The translations under genes and the position numbers were made by a program. Source: JBDLRH01 sp039800165 (lineage in GTDB: Bacteria; Pseudomonadota; Gammaproteobacteria; Burkholderiales; Burkholderiaceae_C). Taken from it: 40,807 nucleotides of DNA. The DNA is taken from the NCBI GenBank assembly GCA_039800165.1, contig JBDLRH010000132.1:1-40807 (forward strand). The letters are read 5' to 3'. The notes under the pieces are model-generated. The model saw only the letters and a list, made by a program, of their open reading frames with translations, did no database searches and was not told where the DNA came from. The stretch's first letter is position 1; each line of letters opens with the position of its first letter. Shown one piece after another: positions 7,104 through 15,071 of this stretch.

Positions 7104-8871
7104 CGTTCCCTGGGCTTTCATCAGCATGGGTCATGGTACCACCCTGCCCTGCCGGGCCCGCTTGTAACAGCAGCCCTTCCAGCTCGGCCAGCGTCCCCGC
7201 CTCGTGCAGGGGTTTGTCGGTTCGCAGCCGCAGCATGCGCGGAAAGCGCAGCGCGATGCCGCTCTTGTGGCGGGTGCTGCGCGCGATGCCCTCAAAGCCG
7301 AGTTCGAACACCAGCGTGGGCCGCACGCTGCGCACCGGGCCGAACTTCTCGAGGGTGGTCTTGCGGATCACCGCATCGACTGCCTTGAACTCCTCATCGC
7401 TCAGGCCCGAGTACGCCTTGGTGAACGGCACCAGCTGCAACGCGCCCGGCTCAGGCGGCATGCGCTGCGCGATGGCCTCCACCACCGCCTGTGCCTCGGC
7501 CGCATCGCGCGGCGTTCGGTTCCACACCGCAAAGGTGTAGTCGGTGTAGACAGAGGCGCGCCGGCCGTGCCCGGCCTGGGCATAGATCAGCACACCGTCG
7601 ACCGACAGCGGATCGATCTTCCACTTGAGCCACAGGCCCTCGGCCTTGGTGCGGCCGCTGCCATAGGCGGCATCGCGGTGCTTGAGCATCAGGCCTTCCA
7701 CGCCCAGCGCGCGGCTGCGTTCACGCTCGTGCGCCAGTGCGGCCCAGTGGGCACCCGACACCAGGGGCGACAGCAGCCCGCTGCGCTCGGGCGGCAACGA
7801 AGACATCAGCCGCTCCAGCTGCGCACGACGCGCATGCTGCGGTACGGCGCGCAGGTCGTCGCCCGCCAGTTCGAGCAGGTCGTAGGCCATGAAGCGCACC
7901 GGCAGCTCGGCCATCAGCTTGCGCGACACCGTCTTGCGGCCGATGCGCCGTTGCAGCTGGGCAAACGGCGCGGGCTGGCGCAAGGCGTCGGCGGGGTCCC
8001 ACACCAGCACCTCACCGTCAAGCACCGTGCCCTCGGGCAGCGCCTGCGCCCACTGCACGATCTCGGGAAAGCGGTCGGTCACCAGCTCTTCACCGCGCGA
8101 CCAGATCCAGCACTGCCCGGCGCGCCGCACCAGCTGCGCGCGGATGCCGTCGTACTTGCGCTCGGCCAGCCATAGCATGGGTGGCCCGAGCCGCGCCTCG
8201 AACTGATCGAAGCTCACCTCCACCGCATGCGCCAGAAAGAAGGGATAGGGCTGCCCCGGATCGCGCGGCGCATCGGCACCCTGCGGTGCGACCAGCGCCT
8301 CGAAGTCCTGCGCACGCGGCTGGCGCTTCGCATCGGTGTAGCCCATCATGCGCTGCGCCAGCAGCTTGGCGTCAAGCTGCGCATGCGCCGCCAGCGCGCG
8401 CTGCACCAGCAGCCGGCTCACACCCACGCGAAAGCCGCCCCCCACCAGCTTGACCCACAGGAATCGGCTGGCAGCATCCAGCGCCGACCAGTCTTCGCGC
8501 ACCCGCTCCCGCAGCGCATCGTCGTCCAGCCCGCGCAGGGGCAGCAGCCGCTGCTCGACCCAGTCGGCCAGGCCCAGGTCATGGTCTGCCGTGGGTGCCG
8601 GCAGGATGTTTGCGATGGTCTCGGCCAGGTCACCCACCGCCTGATAGCACTCCTCGAACAGCCAGTCCTCGATGCCCGCGAGCTCACACGCCAGCGCCCG
8701 CATGCGCGACGTGGGCACCACCTGACGCGGCTTGCCACCCGCGAGGAAGTACACCGCCCACGCGGCATCGCGCGCGTCGGCATGCGTCAGGTAGCGCTGC
8801 AGCGCCGTCACCTTGGCGGCGGTGGAGGTGCTGGCATCGAGCTCGGCAAACAGCGCGGCGAAGGCCTTCAT
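7081..8871 (-). CDS. ATP-dependent DNA ligase (ligase-exonuclease pair)
   Basis: The 596-residue protein joins an N-terminal DNA-binding region (about 1-200), a nucleotidyltransferase core and an OB domain. The nucleotidyltransferase motif I is K239-Y-D-G, with K239 the lysine that takes AMP. EELVTDRFPEI, LDGEVLVW and GVEGLMLKHRDAAY supply motifs III to IV, and KAEGLWLKWKID gives motif V. It belongs to the bacterial ATP-dependent ligases encoded beside a metallo-beta-lactamase exonuclease, thought to act in DNA repair. The ATG at 8871 overlaps the exonuclease stop as ATGA. The minus-strand frame is open upstream to 9798, but that extra part is a shadow of the exonuclease gene. The DEXH helicase and the PdeM-like phosphoesterase that often accompany the pair are absent here. 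Confidence 0.95.
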   Translation of the reverse strand: MKAFAALFAELDASTSTAAKVTALQRYLTHADARDAAWAVYFLAGGKPRQVVPTSRMRALACELAGIEDWLFEECYQAVGDLAETIANILPAPTADHDLGLADWVEQRLLPLRGLDDDALRERVREDWSALDAASRFLWVKLVGGGFRVGVSRLLVQRALAAHAQLDAKLLAQRMMGYTDAKRQPRAQDFEALVAPQGADAPRDPGQPYPFFLAHAVEVSFDQFEARLGPPMLWLAERKYDGIRAQLVRRAGQCWIWSRGEELVTDRFPEIVQWAQALPEGTVLDGEVLVWDPADALRQPAPFAQLQRRIGRKTVSRKLMAELPVRFMAYDLLELAGDDLRAVPQHARRAQLERLMSSLPPERSGLLSPLVSGAHWAALAHERERSRALGVEGLMLKHRDAAYGSGRTKAEGLWLKWKIDPLSVDGVLIYAQAGHGRRASVYTDYTFAVWNRTPRDAAEAQAVVEAIAQRMPPEPGALQLVPFTKAYSGLSDEEFKAVDAVIRKTTLEKFGPVRSVRPTLVFELGFEGIARSTRHKSGIALRFPRMLRLRTDKPLHEAGTLAELEGLLLQAGPAGQGGTMTHADESPGNDETSRSR

Positions 8872-9884
8872 GCACTGCGCTCCTCTTGCGCATCGCCAAA
8901 CTCGGTCTGGAAGGCACCGGCCTGCAGGCCCTGCGACTGCAGGTAGCGCACCATCACCGCCACGCTGCCGTGGGTGACGATGATGCGCTGGGCGCCGGTG
9001 GCGCCAATCGCGCTCAGCAGGCCGGGCCAGTCGGCATGGTCGCTGAGCACAAAGCCGCGGTCGTGCCCGCCGCGGCGGCGCGCGCCGCGCAGCTGCATCC
9101 AGCCGCTGGCAAAGGCGTCGCTGCAGTCGCGAAAGCGCCGCATCCACGGGCCGGCCGCAGCGCCGGGCGGGCACAGCACCAGCGCGCGGCGCAGCCCGTC
9201 GGCATCCACTTCGGGCGCGCTGGCGGTGGCCGGCAAGGCCACGCCCGCTGCGCGGTAGGCGCGGTTGATCGACTCCACCGCAGCATGCACCACGATCGGC
9301 CCGATCGATGCGTCCACCCCGCTCAGGATGCGCTGCGCCTTGCCGAAGCTGTAGCACAGCAGCATGCTCGCGCGGCCGGCTTGCGCATTGGCGGCCCACC
9401 AGGCATTGATGTCGGCAAACACCGCCTCGTCGGCGCGCCAGCGATACACCGGCAGGCCGAAGGTCGACTCGGTGATGAACACATCGCAGCGCACCGGCTC
9501 GAACGCGCTGCAGGTGCGGTCGGGCTGCACCTTGTAGTCGCCGCTGGCCACCCACACCCGGCCGCGATGTTCCAGCCGTACCTGTGCCGAGCCCAGCACA
9601 TGCCCCGCCGGATGCAGCGACAGCGTCACGCCGTGGTGGGTGATGCGCTCGCCATAGGCCAGCGTCTGCAGCGAGATGTCGCCCAGCCGCGCACGCAGCA
9701 CGCCCTCGCCCGGCGCAGCGGCCAGGTAGTGGCCGTGGCCCGGGCGCGCGTGGTCGGCGTGGGCATGGGTGATGACCGCGCGCGCCACCGGCCGCCACGG
9801 GTCGATGTAGAAGTCGCCGGGCGGGCAGTACAGGCCCTCGGGCCGCTGGACGATCAGTTCGTCGTGCGCCAGATCATGTGCCAT
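8868..9884 (-). CDS. Ligase-associated DNA exonuclease (metallo-beta-lactamase/beta-CASP-like)
   Basis: The 338-residue protein matches the ligase-associated exonucleases related to mRNA 3'-end processing factors. The metal-binding motif T-H40-A-H42-A-D44-H45 sits near the N-terminus. HPAGHVLGSAQV, VASGDYK and ITESTFGLP follow in the expected order, then FVLSDHADWPGLL and IIVTHGS near the end. Such proteins are proposed to trim DNA ends before sealing by the partner ligase. The gene overlaps the ligase gene by four bases, which strongly supports joint action. ATG at 9884 is the natural start (MAHDL). The nuclease polarity and the in vivo substrate cannot be read from the sequence. Confidence 0.93.
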   Translation of the reverse strand: MAHDLAHDELIVQRPEGLYCPPGDFYIDPWRPVARAVITHAHADHARPGHGHYLAAAPGEGVLRARLGDISLQTLAYGERITHHGVTLSLHPAGHVLGSAQVRLEHRGRVWVASGDYKVQPDRTCSAFEPVRCDVFITESTFGLPVYRWRADEAVFADINAWWAANAQAGRASMLLCYSFGKAQRILSGVDASIGPIVVHAAVESINRAYRAAGVALPATASAPEVDADGLRRALVLCPPGAAAGPWMRRFRDCSDAFASGWMQLRGARRRGGHDRGFVLSDHADWPGLLSAIGATGAQRIIVTHGSVAVMVRYLQSQGLQAGAFQTEFGDAQEERSA

Positions 9885-9935
9885 CGCGTGATTCGCTTGA
9901 GCGTCGACGTCCGTACCGGGTCTCTGTGCCGGAGA

Positions 9936-11195
9936 TCAGTACCGCATGCCGGTGAGGAACAGCGCGGTGCGCATCAGCGCCAGCGCGATGCGCTCATGCA
10001 CCCGCTCGCCCCACGAGCGTTGCGCCAGTTGCTGCGGGTCGATGCGCCGGCTTTCGTTTGCCAGCGCATGCAGCAGCCGCCTGCGCAGCGCGCCGGCAAA
10101 GCCCGCATCGTCCACCAGCACATTGGCCTCGCGCGCCAGCAGCAGGCTCAGCGGGTCCAGGTTGGATGAGCCCACCGTGGCCCAGCGGCCATCGATCACC
10201 GCCACCTTTGCATGCAGGAAGCTCGGCTCGTATTCGTGGATCTGCACGCCTGCAGCCAGCAGCTCGCCGTACACCGAGCGGGTGGCGTAGTACTGCATGA
10301 AGTATTCGTAGCGCCCCTGCAGCAACAGCTGCACCCGCACGCCGCGGCGCGCCGCGTGCATCAGGGCCGCACGCAGCTTGCGCCCGGGCAGGAAGTAGGC
10401 GTTGGCCACCAGCACTTCCTCGCGCGCCTCGCCGATGGCCTTGCGGTAGGCGCGCTCGATGTCAAAGCGGTGACGCAGGTTGTCGCGCAGCACCAGCGCA
10501 GCCAGCGTGCCGGGGCCCGCCGCGCGCACCGCCTCGCGCGGCAGCGTGGTGCCCGCAGGTGCCGGGCGACGCCACGCGCCGCGCAGCGCCCGACGTGCCT
10601 GTGCTGCCGCGCGCACCAGATCGAAGGCCTCTGCGATGTCGCGCTGACGCAGCCGGCGGCCCACCTCCATGCGCTGCCACAGCTGCTGCATCGCGATGTG
10701 CATCGCAGAGGCCAGCGGGCCGTGCAGGCGCACCGCAAAGTCCAGGCGCGGCGCGGACAGCGGCCCGTGGTTCGGGTCGTGCCAGTCGTCGAGCAGGTTG
10801 ATGCCCCCGCAGAAGCCGACCTCGCCGTCGACCACCGCCAGCTTGCGGTGCAGCCGCCGCCAGCGGCTCGGGATCAGCAGGCCCAGCGTGCCCAGCGGCG
10901 CGAACACCCGCAGCTCCACGCCGGCGTCGGCCAGCCGCTGCGCCCACGGCGCGGGCAGTGCGGGCGTGCCCACGCCGTCCACCGCCACCCGCACCCGCAC
11001 GCCGCGGCGCGCGGCGCGCTCCAGCGACTCGAGCAGCGGCACGGTGGCACCCTGCACATCAAGGATGTAGGTCTCCAGGCGCACCTCGTCGCGCGCGGCG
11101 TCGATGGCAGCACACAGCGCCTCAAACAGCGCACTGGCACCCTCCAGCAGCGCCAGCGCATGACCCGGAACAAAGACGGCAGCAGCGCGCGGCAT
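9936..11195 (-). CDS. clsB: Cardiolipin synthase B-type phospholipase D family protein
   Basis: The 419-residue protein has two phospholipase D HxKx4D motifs, H116-R-K-L-A-V-V-D and H328-A-K-V-A-V-I-D, each followed by a glycine/serine-rich turn (GGINL and GSSNLDP). These form one active site that condenses phospholipids into cardiolipin. There is no N-terminal pair of membrane segments as in ClsA, so this is the ClsB form, acting at the inner-membrane surface. I chose the ATG at 11195, one base after the stop of the upstream EEP gene (TGAGATG). The frame is open seven codons further, but that would overlap the partner. Pairing of clsB with an EEP-family gene is a conserved arrangement in proteobacteria. 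Confidence 0.92.
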   Translation of the reverse strand: MPRAAAVFVPGHALALLEGASALFEALCAAIDAARDEVRLETYILDVQGATVPLLESLERAARRGVRVRVAVDGVGTPALPAPWAQRLADAGVELRVFAPLGTLGLLIPSRWRRLHRKLAVVDGEVGFCGGINLLDDWHDPNHGPLSAPRLDFAVRLHGPLASAMHIAMQQLWQRMEVGRRLRQRDIAEAFDLVRAAAQARRALRGAWRRPAPAGTTLPREAVRAAGPGTLAALVLRDNLRHRFDIERAYRKAIGEAREEVLVANAYFLPGRKLRAALMHAARRGVRVQLLLQGRYEYFMQYYATRSVYGELLAAGVQIHEYEPSFLHAKVAVIDGRWATVGSSNLDPLSLLLAREANVLVDDAGFAGALRRRLLHALANESRRIDPQQLAQRSWGERVHERIALALMRTALFLTGMRY

Positions 11196-11196
11196 C

Positions 11197-11925
11197 TCAG
11201 AACCCGAACTCGGCAATCAGCGGCAGGTGGTCCGACATGCGCCACCACGCAAGGCCGCGCGGCACCTGCACGCCCAGCGGCGTGAGGCCGCGCGCGTAGG
11301 CGTAGTCCAGCTGGGCAATCGGCAGGCGCGCCGGATAGGTGGCCGCGCGCGGCGCCGCTGCGTCGTGCAGCCCCATCGCGGCCATCGCCGGTCGCAGCCG
11401 CGCACCCCAGTCGTTGAAGTCGCCCGCCACCACCAGCGGCTCGCGTGCGGGCACCTCGCGTTCGATGAATTGCCGCAGCTGCGCGACCTGGCGCCGTCGG
11501 CTTGCCGCGATCAGGCCCAGGTGCACCGCAATCACGTGCACCACCTGCCGGCCGATACCGATGCGGGCATGCAGCAAGCCGCGCTGCTCGAAGCGGTGAT
11601 CGGACATGTCCTCGTGCGCATGCGAGTGCACTTCGTGGCGCGACAGGATGGCGTTGCCGTGCTCGCCATGCCGCGTGATCGCATTGGTACGGTAGACCGC
11701 GTGGTAGCCCTGGGGCGCCAGGTAGTCGGCCTGCGGCACGCGCGGCCAATGCGCGAAGAACTGTTCTTCACGCCGGTGCAGGCGCCGCACCTCCTGCAGG
11801 CACACGATGTCGGCGTCGAACTGCTCGACCGCCAGCGCGATGTTGTGGATTTCCAGCCGCCGTGTGGGCCCCAGGCCCTGCACGCCCTTGTGGATGTTGT
11901 AGGTGGCGATGCGCACGCGCTCCAT
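11197..11925 (-). CDS. Endonuclease/exonuclease/phosphatase (EEP) family protein
   Basis: The 242-residue protein has the ordered EEP-superfamily motifs: RIATYNIHKGV at the N-terminus, VCLQEVR, HVIAVHLGL, VVAGDFNDWG, LDYAYARG and SDHLPLIAEFGF at the end. These supply the metal-binding Asn, Glu, Asp and His residues. Members hydrolyse phosphodiester or phosphomonoester bonds in nucleic acids, phospholipids or inositides, so the substrate is open. Placement immediately before clsB (one base between stop and start) is the same as for E. coli YbhP beside ClsB, which hints at a phospholipid-linked role. This is inference. No signal peptide is seen. Confidence 0.9.
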   Translation of the reverse strand: MERVRIATYNIHKGVQGLGPTRRLEIHNIALAVEQFDADIVCLQEVRRLHRREEQFFAHWPRVPQADYLAPQGYHAVYRTNAITRHGEHGNAILSRHEVHSHAHEDMSDHRFEQRGLLHARIGIGRQVVHVIAVHLGLIAASRRRQVAQLRQFIEREVPAREPLVVAGDFNDWGARLRPAMAAMGLHDAAAPRAATYPARLPIAQLDYAYARGLTPLGVQVPRGLAWWRMSDHLPLIAEFGF

Positions 11926-11948
11926 CGGCCAACCTTATCGCAAATCGC

Positions 11949-11971
11949 CGCCCCCTTGCGTTGCGGGGGCG
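11949..11971 (-). terminator. Intercistronic hairpin after nudB
   Basis: Perfect 7-base arms CGCCCCC (11949-11955) and GGGGGCG (11965-11971) flank a 9-base loop just downstream of the nudB stop and before the EEP start. There is no clear run of T after it on the minus strand, so it may be a weak terminator or an mRNA-stability hairpin rather than a full stop signal. Confidence 0.45.
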
Positions 11972-11976
11972 CGCCC

Positions 11977-12462
11977 TCAGGCGCCGGGCCGGTGGCTGCC
12001 CACAAAGCGCGGCAGCATCAGGATGGCCTCGGCATTGGACGGCGAAAAACAGGTGTCGGCCGCCTGCGTCCACGGCAGCCACTGCTGCTCGGTGTGCTCG
12101 CGCGGGTTGAGCTGCACCGGCCGCGCCCGCGGTACCCGCAGGCCAAACACCCGCTCGGTGTTGCGCGTGACGCCCGGCGCGTAGCGGTGCAGCCAGCGCG
12201 GGTAGATGTCGTAGATGTTCTCGATGCCCCAGTCGAGCAGCAGCGCGTGCCGTGCATTGCGTGGCGAGCAGTCGATGCCGGTCTCCTCGGCCACCTCGCG
12301 CACCGCGGTGGCGGCCCAGTCTTCCGCCGGCTCATCCTTCGCGCCGGTGACCGACTGCCAGGTGCCGGCGTCGGCGCGGCGGATCAGCAGCACCTCCAGC
12401 GCCGGGGTGTGGATCACCACCAGCACCGACTCGGGCACCTTGAAGCGTACCGGCGCGTTCAC
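11977..12462 (-). CDS. nudB: Dihydroneopterin triphosphate diphosphatase (Nudix)
   Basis: The 161-residue product contains a perfect Nudix box from residue 40 to 62 (G-x5-E-x7-REVAEETGI). It has the NudB flanks, an N-terminal PESVLVVIHT strand and a C-terminal HTEQQWLPW block. NudB removes pyrophosphate from dihydroneopterin triphosphate, the step after FolE in folate synthesis, and was formerly annotated as dATP pyrophosphohydrolase. I chose GTG at 12462, which overlaps the stop of the preceding kinase gene (GTGA) and begins right at the family's N-terminus. The frame is open 35 codons further back, but only inside the kinase gene. In related genomes nudB commonly follows aspS. Here two other genes intervene. 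Confidence 0.9.
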   Translation of the reverse strand: MNAPVRFKVPESVLVVIHTPALEVLLIRRADAGTWQSVTGAKDEPAEDWAATAVREVAEETGIDCSPRNARHALLLDWGIENIYDIYPRWLHRYAPGVTRNTERVFGLRVPRARPVQLNPREHTEQQWLPWTQAADTCFSPSNAEAILMLPRFVGSHRPGA

Positions 12463-15071
12463 ACCGCCACGGATTGCGCGCGTCGCAGCCAGTGTGCCAG
12501 CCGCTCGCGCAGAAGCTCGAAGTCCACCGGCTTGTGCAGCACATCGTCGATGCCGGCGGCCTGGCACAGCTCATGCACGCCGGGCTGCAGGTTCGCGGTG
12601 AGTGCAATCACCGGCACGCGCGCGCCGGCGGGCTGCGCTGCCTCCTGGCGACGGATCTCGCGCGTGGCCTGCAGGCCGTCCATCACCGGCATCTGCAGGT
12701 CCATCAGGATCAGGTCAAAGCGCTCGCCGCGCACCAGCCGGTCCAGTGCCTGCTGTCCGTCGCCTGCAACGGCACTGTCCAGCCCCAGCTTGTCGAGCAT
12801 GACCTGCGTGAGCGTCTGGTTGATCGGATGGTCCTCGACGATCAGCACGCGCTGGCCGGTGCTCACGCGCTGCACCGGGGCGCTGGACGCCAGCACCGCC
12901 ACCGGTTCGTCCGCGGGTGCCGCAGGCGCGGCCACACGCTGGGCACGGATGCGCACCCAGAAGTGCGAGCCGACACCCGGCTCGCTTTGCACGCCCACCG
13001 AGCCGCCGAGCAAGCCGGCCAGGCGATCGACGATGGACAGCCCCAGCCCGGTGCCGCCATAGCGGCGGGTATCGGAGTTGTCGACCTGGCTGAACGGCTG
13101 GAACAGCACCTTGAGCTTGTCTGGCGGGATGCCGATGCCGGTGTCGCGCACCGACAGCTCCAGCAGGGCCTCGTCCGGGCCCAGGCCTGCGGTGTCGCTG
13201 CCGGCCGGCAACGCGCGGCCCTGCAGGTCGATGCGGCCGCGCTCGGTGAACTTGACCGCGTTACCCACCAGGTTGAGCAGGATCTGGCGCATGCGCTGCG
13301 GGTCGATCCGGTAGCGCTGGCCACTGGCGCCGTCCCACTGCACCGCCAGCTCCACGCCCTTGGCGCGGGCCTGCTCGCGAAACAGCGCCGCCACATCGTG
13401 CAGCACCTGTGCCGGGTCCTGCTCGGTCCAGTGCAGCTCCATCTTGCCGGCCTCGATCTTGGAGAGGTCGAGGATGTCGTTGACCACATTGAGCAGGCCC
13501 TGGCCCGACTGCTGGATGATCTGCGCGAATTCGATGCGCTCGGCCTCGCTCACCTCCCTGGCCTGCAGCAGCTGCGCCATGCCCAGCACACCGTTGAGCG
13601 GCGTGCGCAACTCGTGGCTCATGGTGGCCAGGAAGCGTGTCTTGGCCTCGCTGGCGGCTTCGGCGCGCTCGCGCGCCTCCACCAGCTCGGTGATGTCGAC
13701 GCGGAAGCTCACCGTGTAGCCCGCGGGCGTGCGCCGCTCGATGCCCTGCACCCAGTGGCCGGTTTCCTCGCGCGCGGTCCAGGTGCCGCCTTTGCGGTAG
13801 GCCTCGATTCGCCGGGCGATCCACTCGCGGTTGTCAGCGTCGCTGTGGTCGGCGCGGTTGCGTCGCGACCACGCGTTGATCAGGTCCTCGAAGGCCACGC
13901 CCGGGCGGATCATGTCGGTGAGCGACGGGAAGGCCAGCCGGTACTTGCGGTTGCAGTACACCAGCCTGTCTTGCGGGTCGTAGATGGCAAAGCCCTGCTC
14001 CACCGCATCGATGGCCGCGCGCAGCCGTTCCTCGCTGGCCATGAGCTGCTGGGTGCGGTCGATCACACGGTGCTCAAGCTCCTCGTTGATCTCGCGGTAC
14101 GAGCGCATCGCACCGGCCAGCGCGCGCGACAGCAACCCGATCTCGTCGCGGCCCTCGTCAGGCTGCATGGCGGCGGCGGTGCCGGCTTCGCAGTGGCTGG
14201 CCAGCGTATGCAGGCGCGCGGTGATGCGCTGCCCCAGCCGGATGGCGAGGTACCACGCCGCCATGCCCAGCAACACCGCCAGCACCACGCCTGCGATCAG
14301 CCGCTTGATGATCGGCGCAAGCCACGGGTTGACCGCGGCATACACCTCCACCCGCATCGGGCCGCCTTCCACCGGATGCAGCAGCGCCAGGTCGGTGCTG
14401 GTCAGCATGAAGTGGCCGGTGTCGGGGTCGCCGTGCTCGGCCAGCATGCGATCGCCCAGCATCAGGTGCGCGCCCGACTCCGCCGCCAGGCCACTGGCGC
14501 GGCGACGGAACTCGGCCGAGAGGTCGACCGCATTGACCAGCGCGCCGATCGCGTCCTTGGTGTACGGGTAGAGCACCGGCTCGACCGCCAGCAGCATCGG
14601 CTTGCCGGCCATGTCAATCACCTGCAGCTGCGCGGCGCGGCGGTCCATCGCGCTGAGCACGGCGCGCTCGAGCTGTTCGCTGCGGATGCCTGCGGGCAGC
14701 TGACCAAGCACCAAGCGCGCGCGGTAGTCGGTGAGCAGCAGGCCGGTTTCGATGGCGGACTTGCTGCGCGTCTCGAGGTAGGGCTTGAGGTACACATCGC
14801 GCCCGGCGGAATCGCTCAGGCTGGTCCACACCAGCGAGCTGCGTCCGAGCGCCTGCAGATCCGCGAGCACGAAGTTGACATCGGTGGCGATCGCCTCGGT
14901 CAGCACCCCGCCTGCGTTTTCGTTGGCCTTGCGCGTGCTGCCCGGAATCTCGATCAGCGTCAGCAGCATGAACACCGCAAACAGCGCCGCGACGGTGAGC
15001 ATGGTCAGCCCGAACGACGCCTGCGCAACGCGCACGGCGACGGGCTGGTCGCGGCCGTCGAACAGCTTCAC
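12459..15071 (-). CDS. Hybrid sensor histidine kinase/response regulator
   Basis: The 870-residue protein has a membrane segment at about 20-40 and a periplasmic sensor region at about 45-250 that may be CHASE4-like. A second membrane segment lies at about 256-278, followed by a HAMP-like stretch, a coiled coil (325-350) and a PAS domain (about 350-465). The HisKA box holds H486 (SHELRTPLNG). The ATPase domain has N603 in the N box and the G boxes DTGIGIP and GGTGLGLSI. A receiver domain follows, with E746/D747 and phosphoacceptor D791. No Hpt or output domain is present, and no partner regulator lies nearby. GTG at 15071 overlaps the stop of the upstream binding-protein gene, so the pair is probably a sensor of the TorT/TorS or LuxP/LuxQ kind, with the binding protein presenting a ligand. 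That last point is inference. Confidence 0.93.
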   Translation of the reverse strand: MKLFDGRDQPVAVRVAQASFGLTMLTVAALFAVFMLLTLIEIPGSTRKANENAGGVLTEAIATDVNFVLADLQALGRSSLVWTSLSDSAGRDVYLKPYLETRSKSAIETGLLLTDYRARLVLGQLPAGIRSEQLERAVLSAMDRRAAQLQVIDMAGKPMLLAVEPVLYPYTKDAIGALVNAVDLSAEFRRRASGLAAESGAHLMLGDRMLAEHGDPDTGHFMLTSTDLALLHPVEGGPMRVEVYAAVNPWLAPIIKRLIAGVVLAVLLGMAAWYLAIRLGQRITARLHTLASHCEAGTAAAMQPDEGRDEIGLLSRALAGAMRSYREINEELEHRVIDRTQQLMASEERLRAAIDAVEQGFAIYDPQDRLVYCNRKYRLAFPSLTDMIRPGVAFEDLINAWSRRNRADHSDADNREWIARRIEAYRKGGTWTAREETGHWVQGIERRTPAGYTVSFRVDITELVEARERAEAASEAKTRFLATMSHELRTPLNGVLGMAQLLQAREVSEAERIEFAQIIQQSGQGLLNVVNDILDLSKIEAGKMELHWTEQDPAQVLHDVAALFREQARAKGVELAVQWDGASGQRYRIDPQRMRQILLNLVGNAVKFTERGRIDLQGRALPAGSDTAGLGPDEALLELSVRDTGIGIPPDKLKVLFQPFSQVDNSDTRRYGGTGLGLSIVDRLAGLLGGSVGVQSEPGVGSHFWVRIRAQRVAAPAAPADEPVAVLASSAPVQRVSTGQRVLIVEDHPINQTLTQVMLDKLGLDSAVAGDGQQALDRLVRGERFDLILMDLQMPVMDGLQATREIRRQEAAQPAGARVPVIALTANLQPGVHELCQAAGIDDVLHKPVDFELLRERLAHWLRRAQSVAV

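Noticed and set aside
7081..9798. A 905-residue frame that would make the DNA ligase much longer at its N-terminus
   Set aside because: The first 309 codons are a shadow of the overlapping exonuclease gene in another frame. The ligase family N-terminus starts at ATG 8871.
6396..12462. folE and nudB being in one window as evidence for a folate operon
   Set aside because: Five unrelated genes and hairpins separate them. Both have conserved neighbours of their own, so shared pathway membership is probably coincidence.
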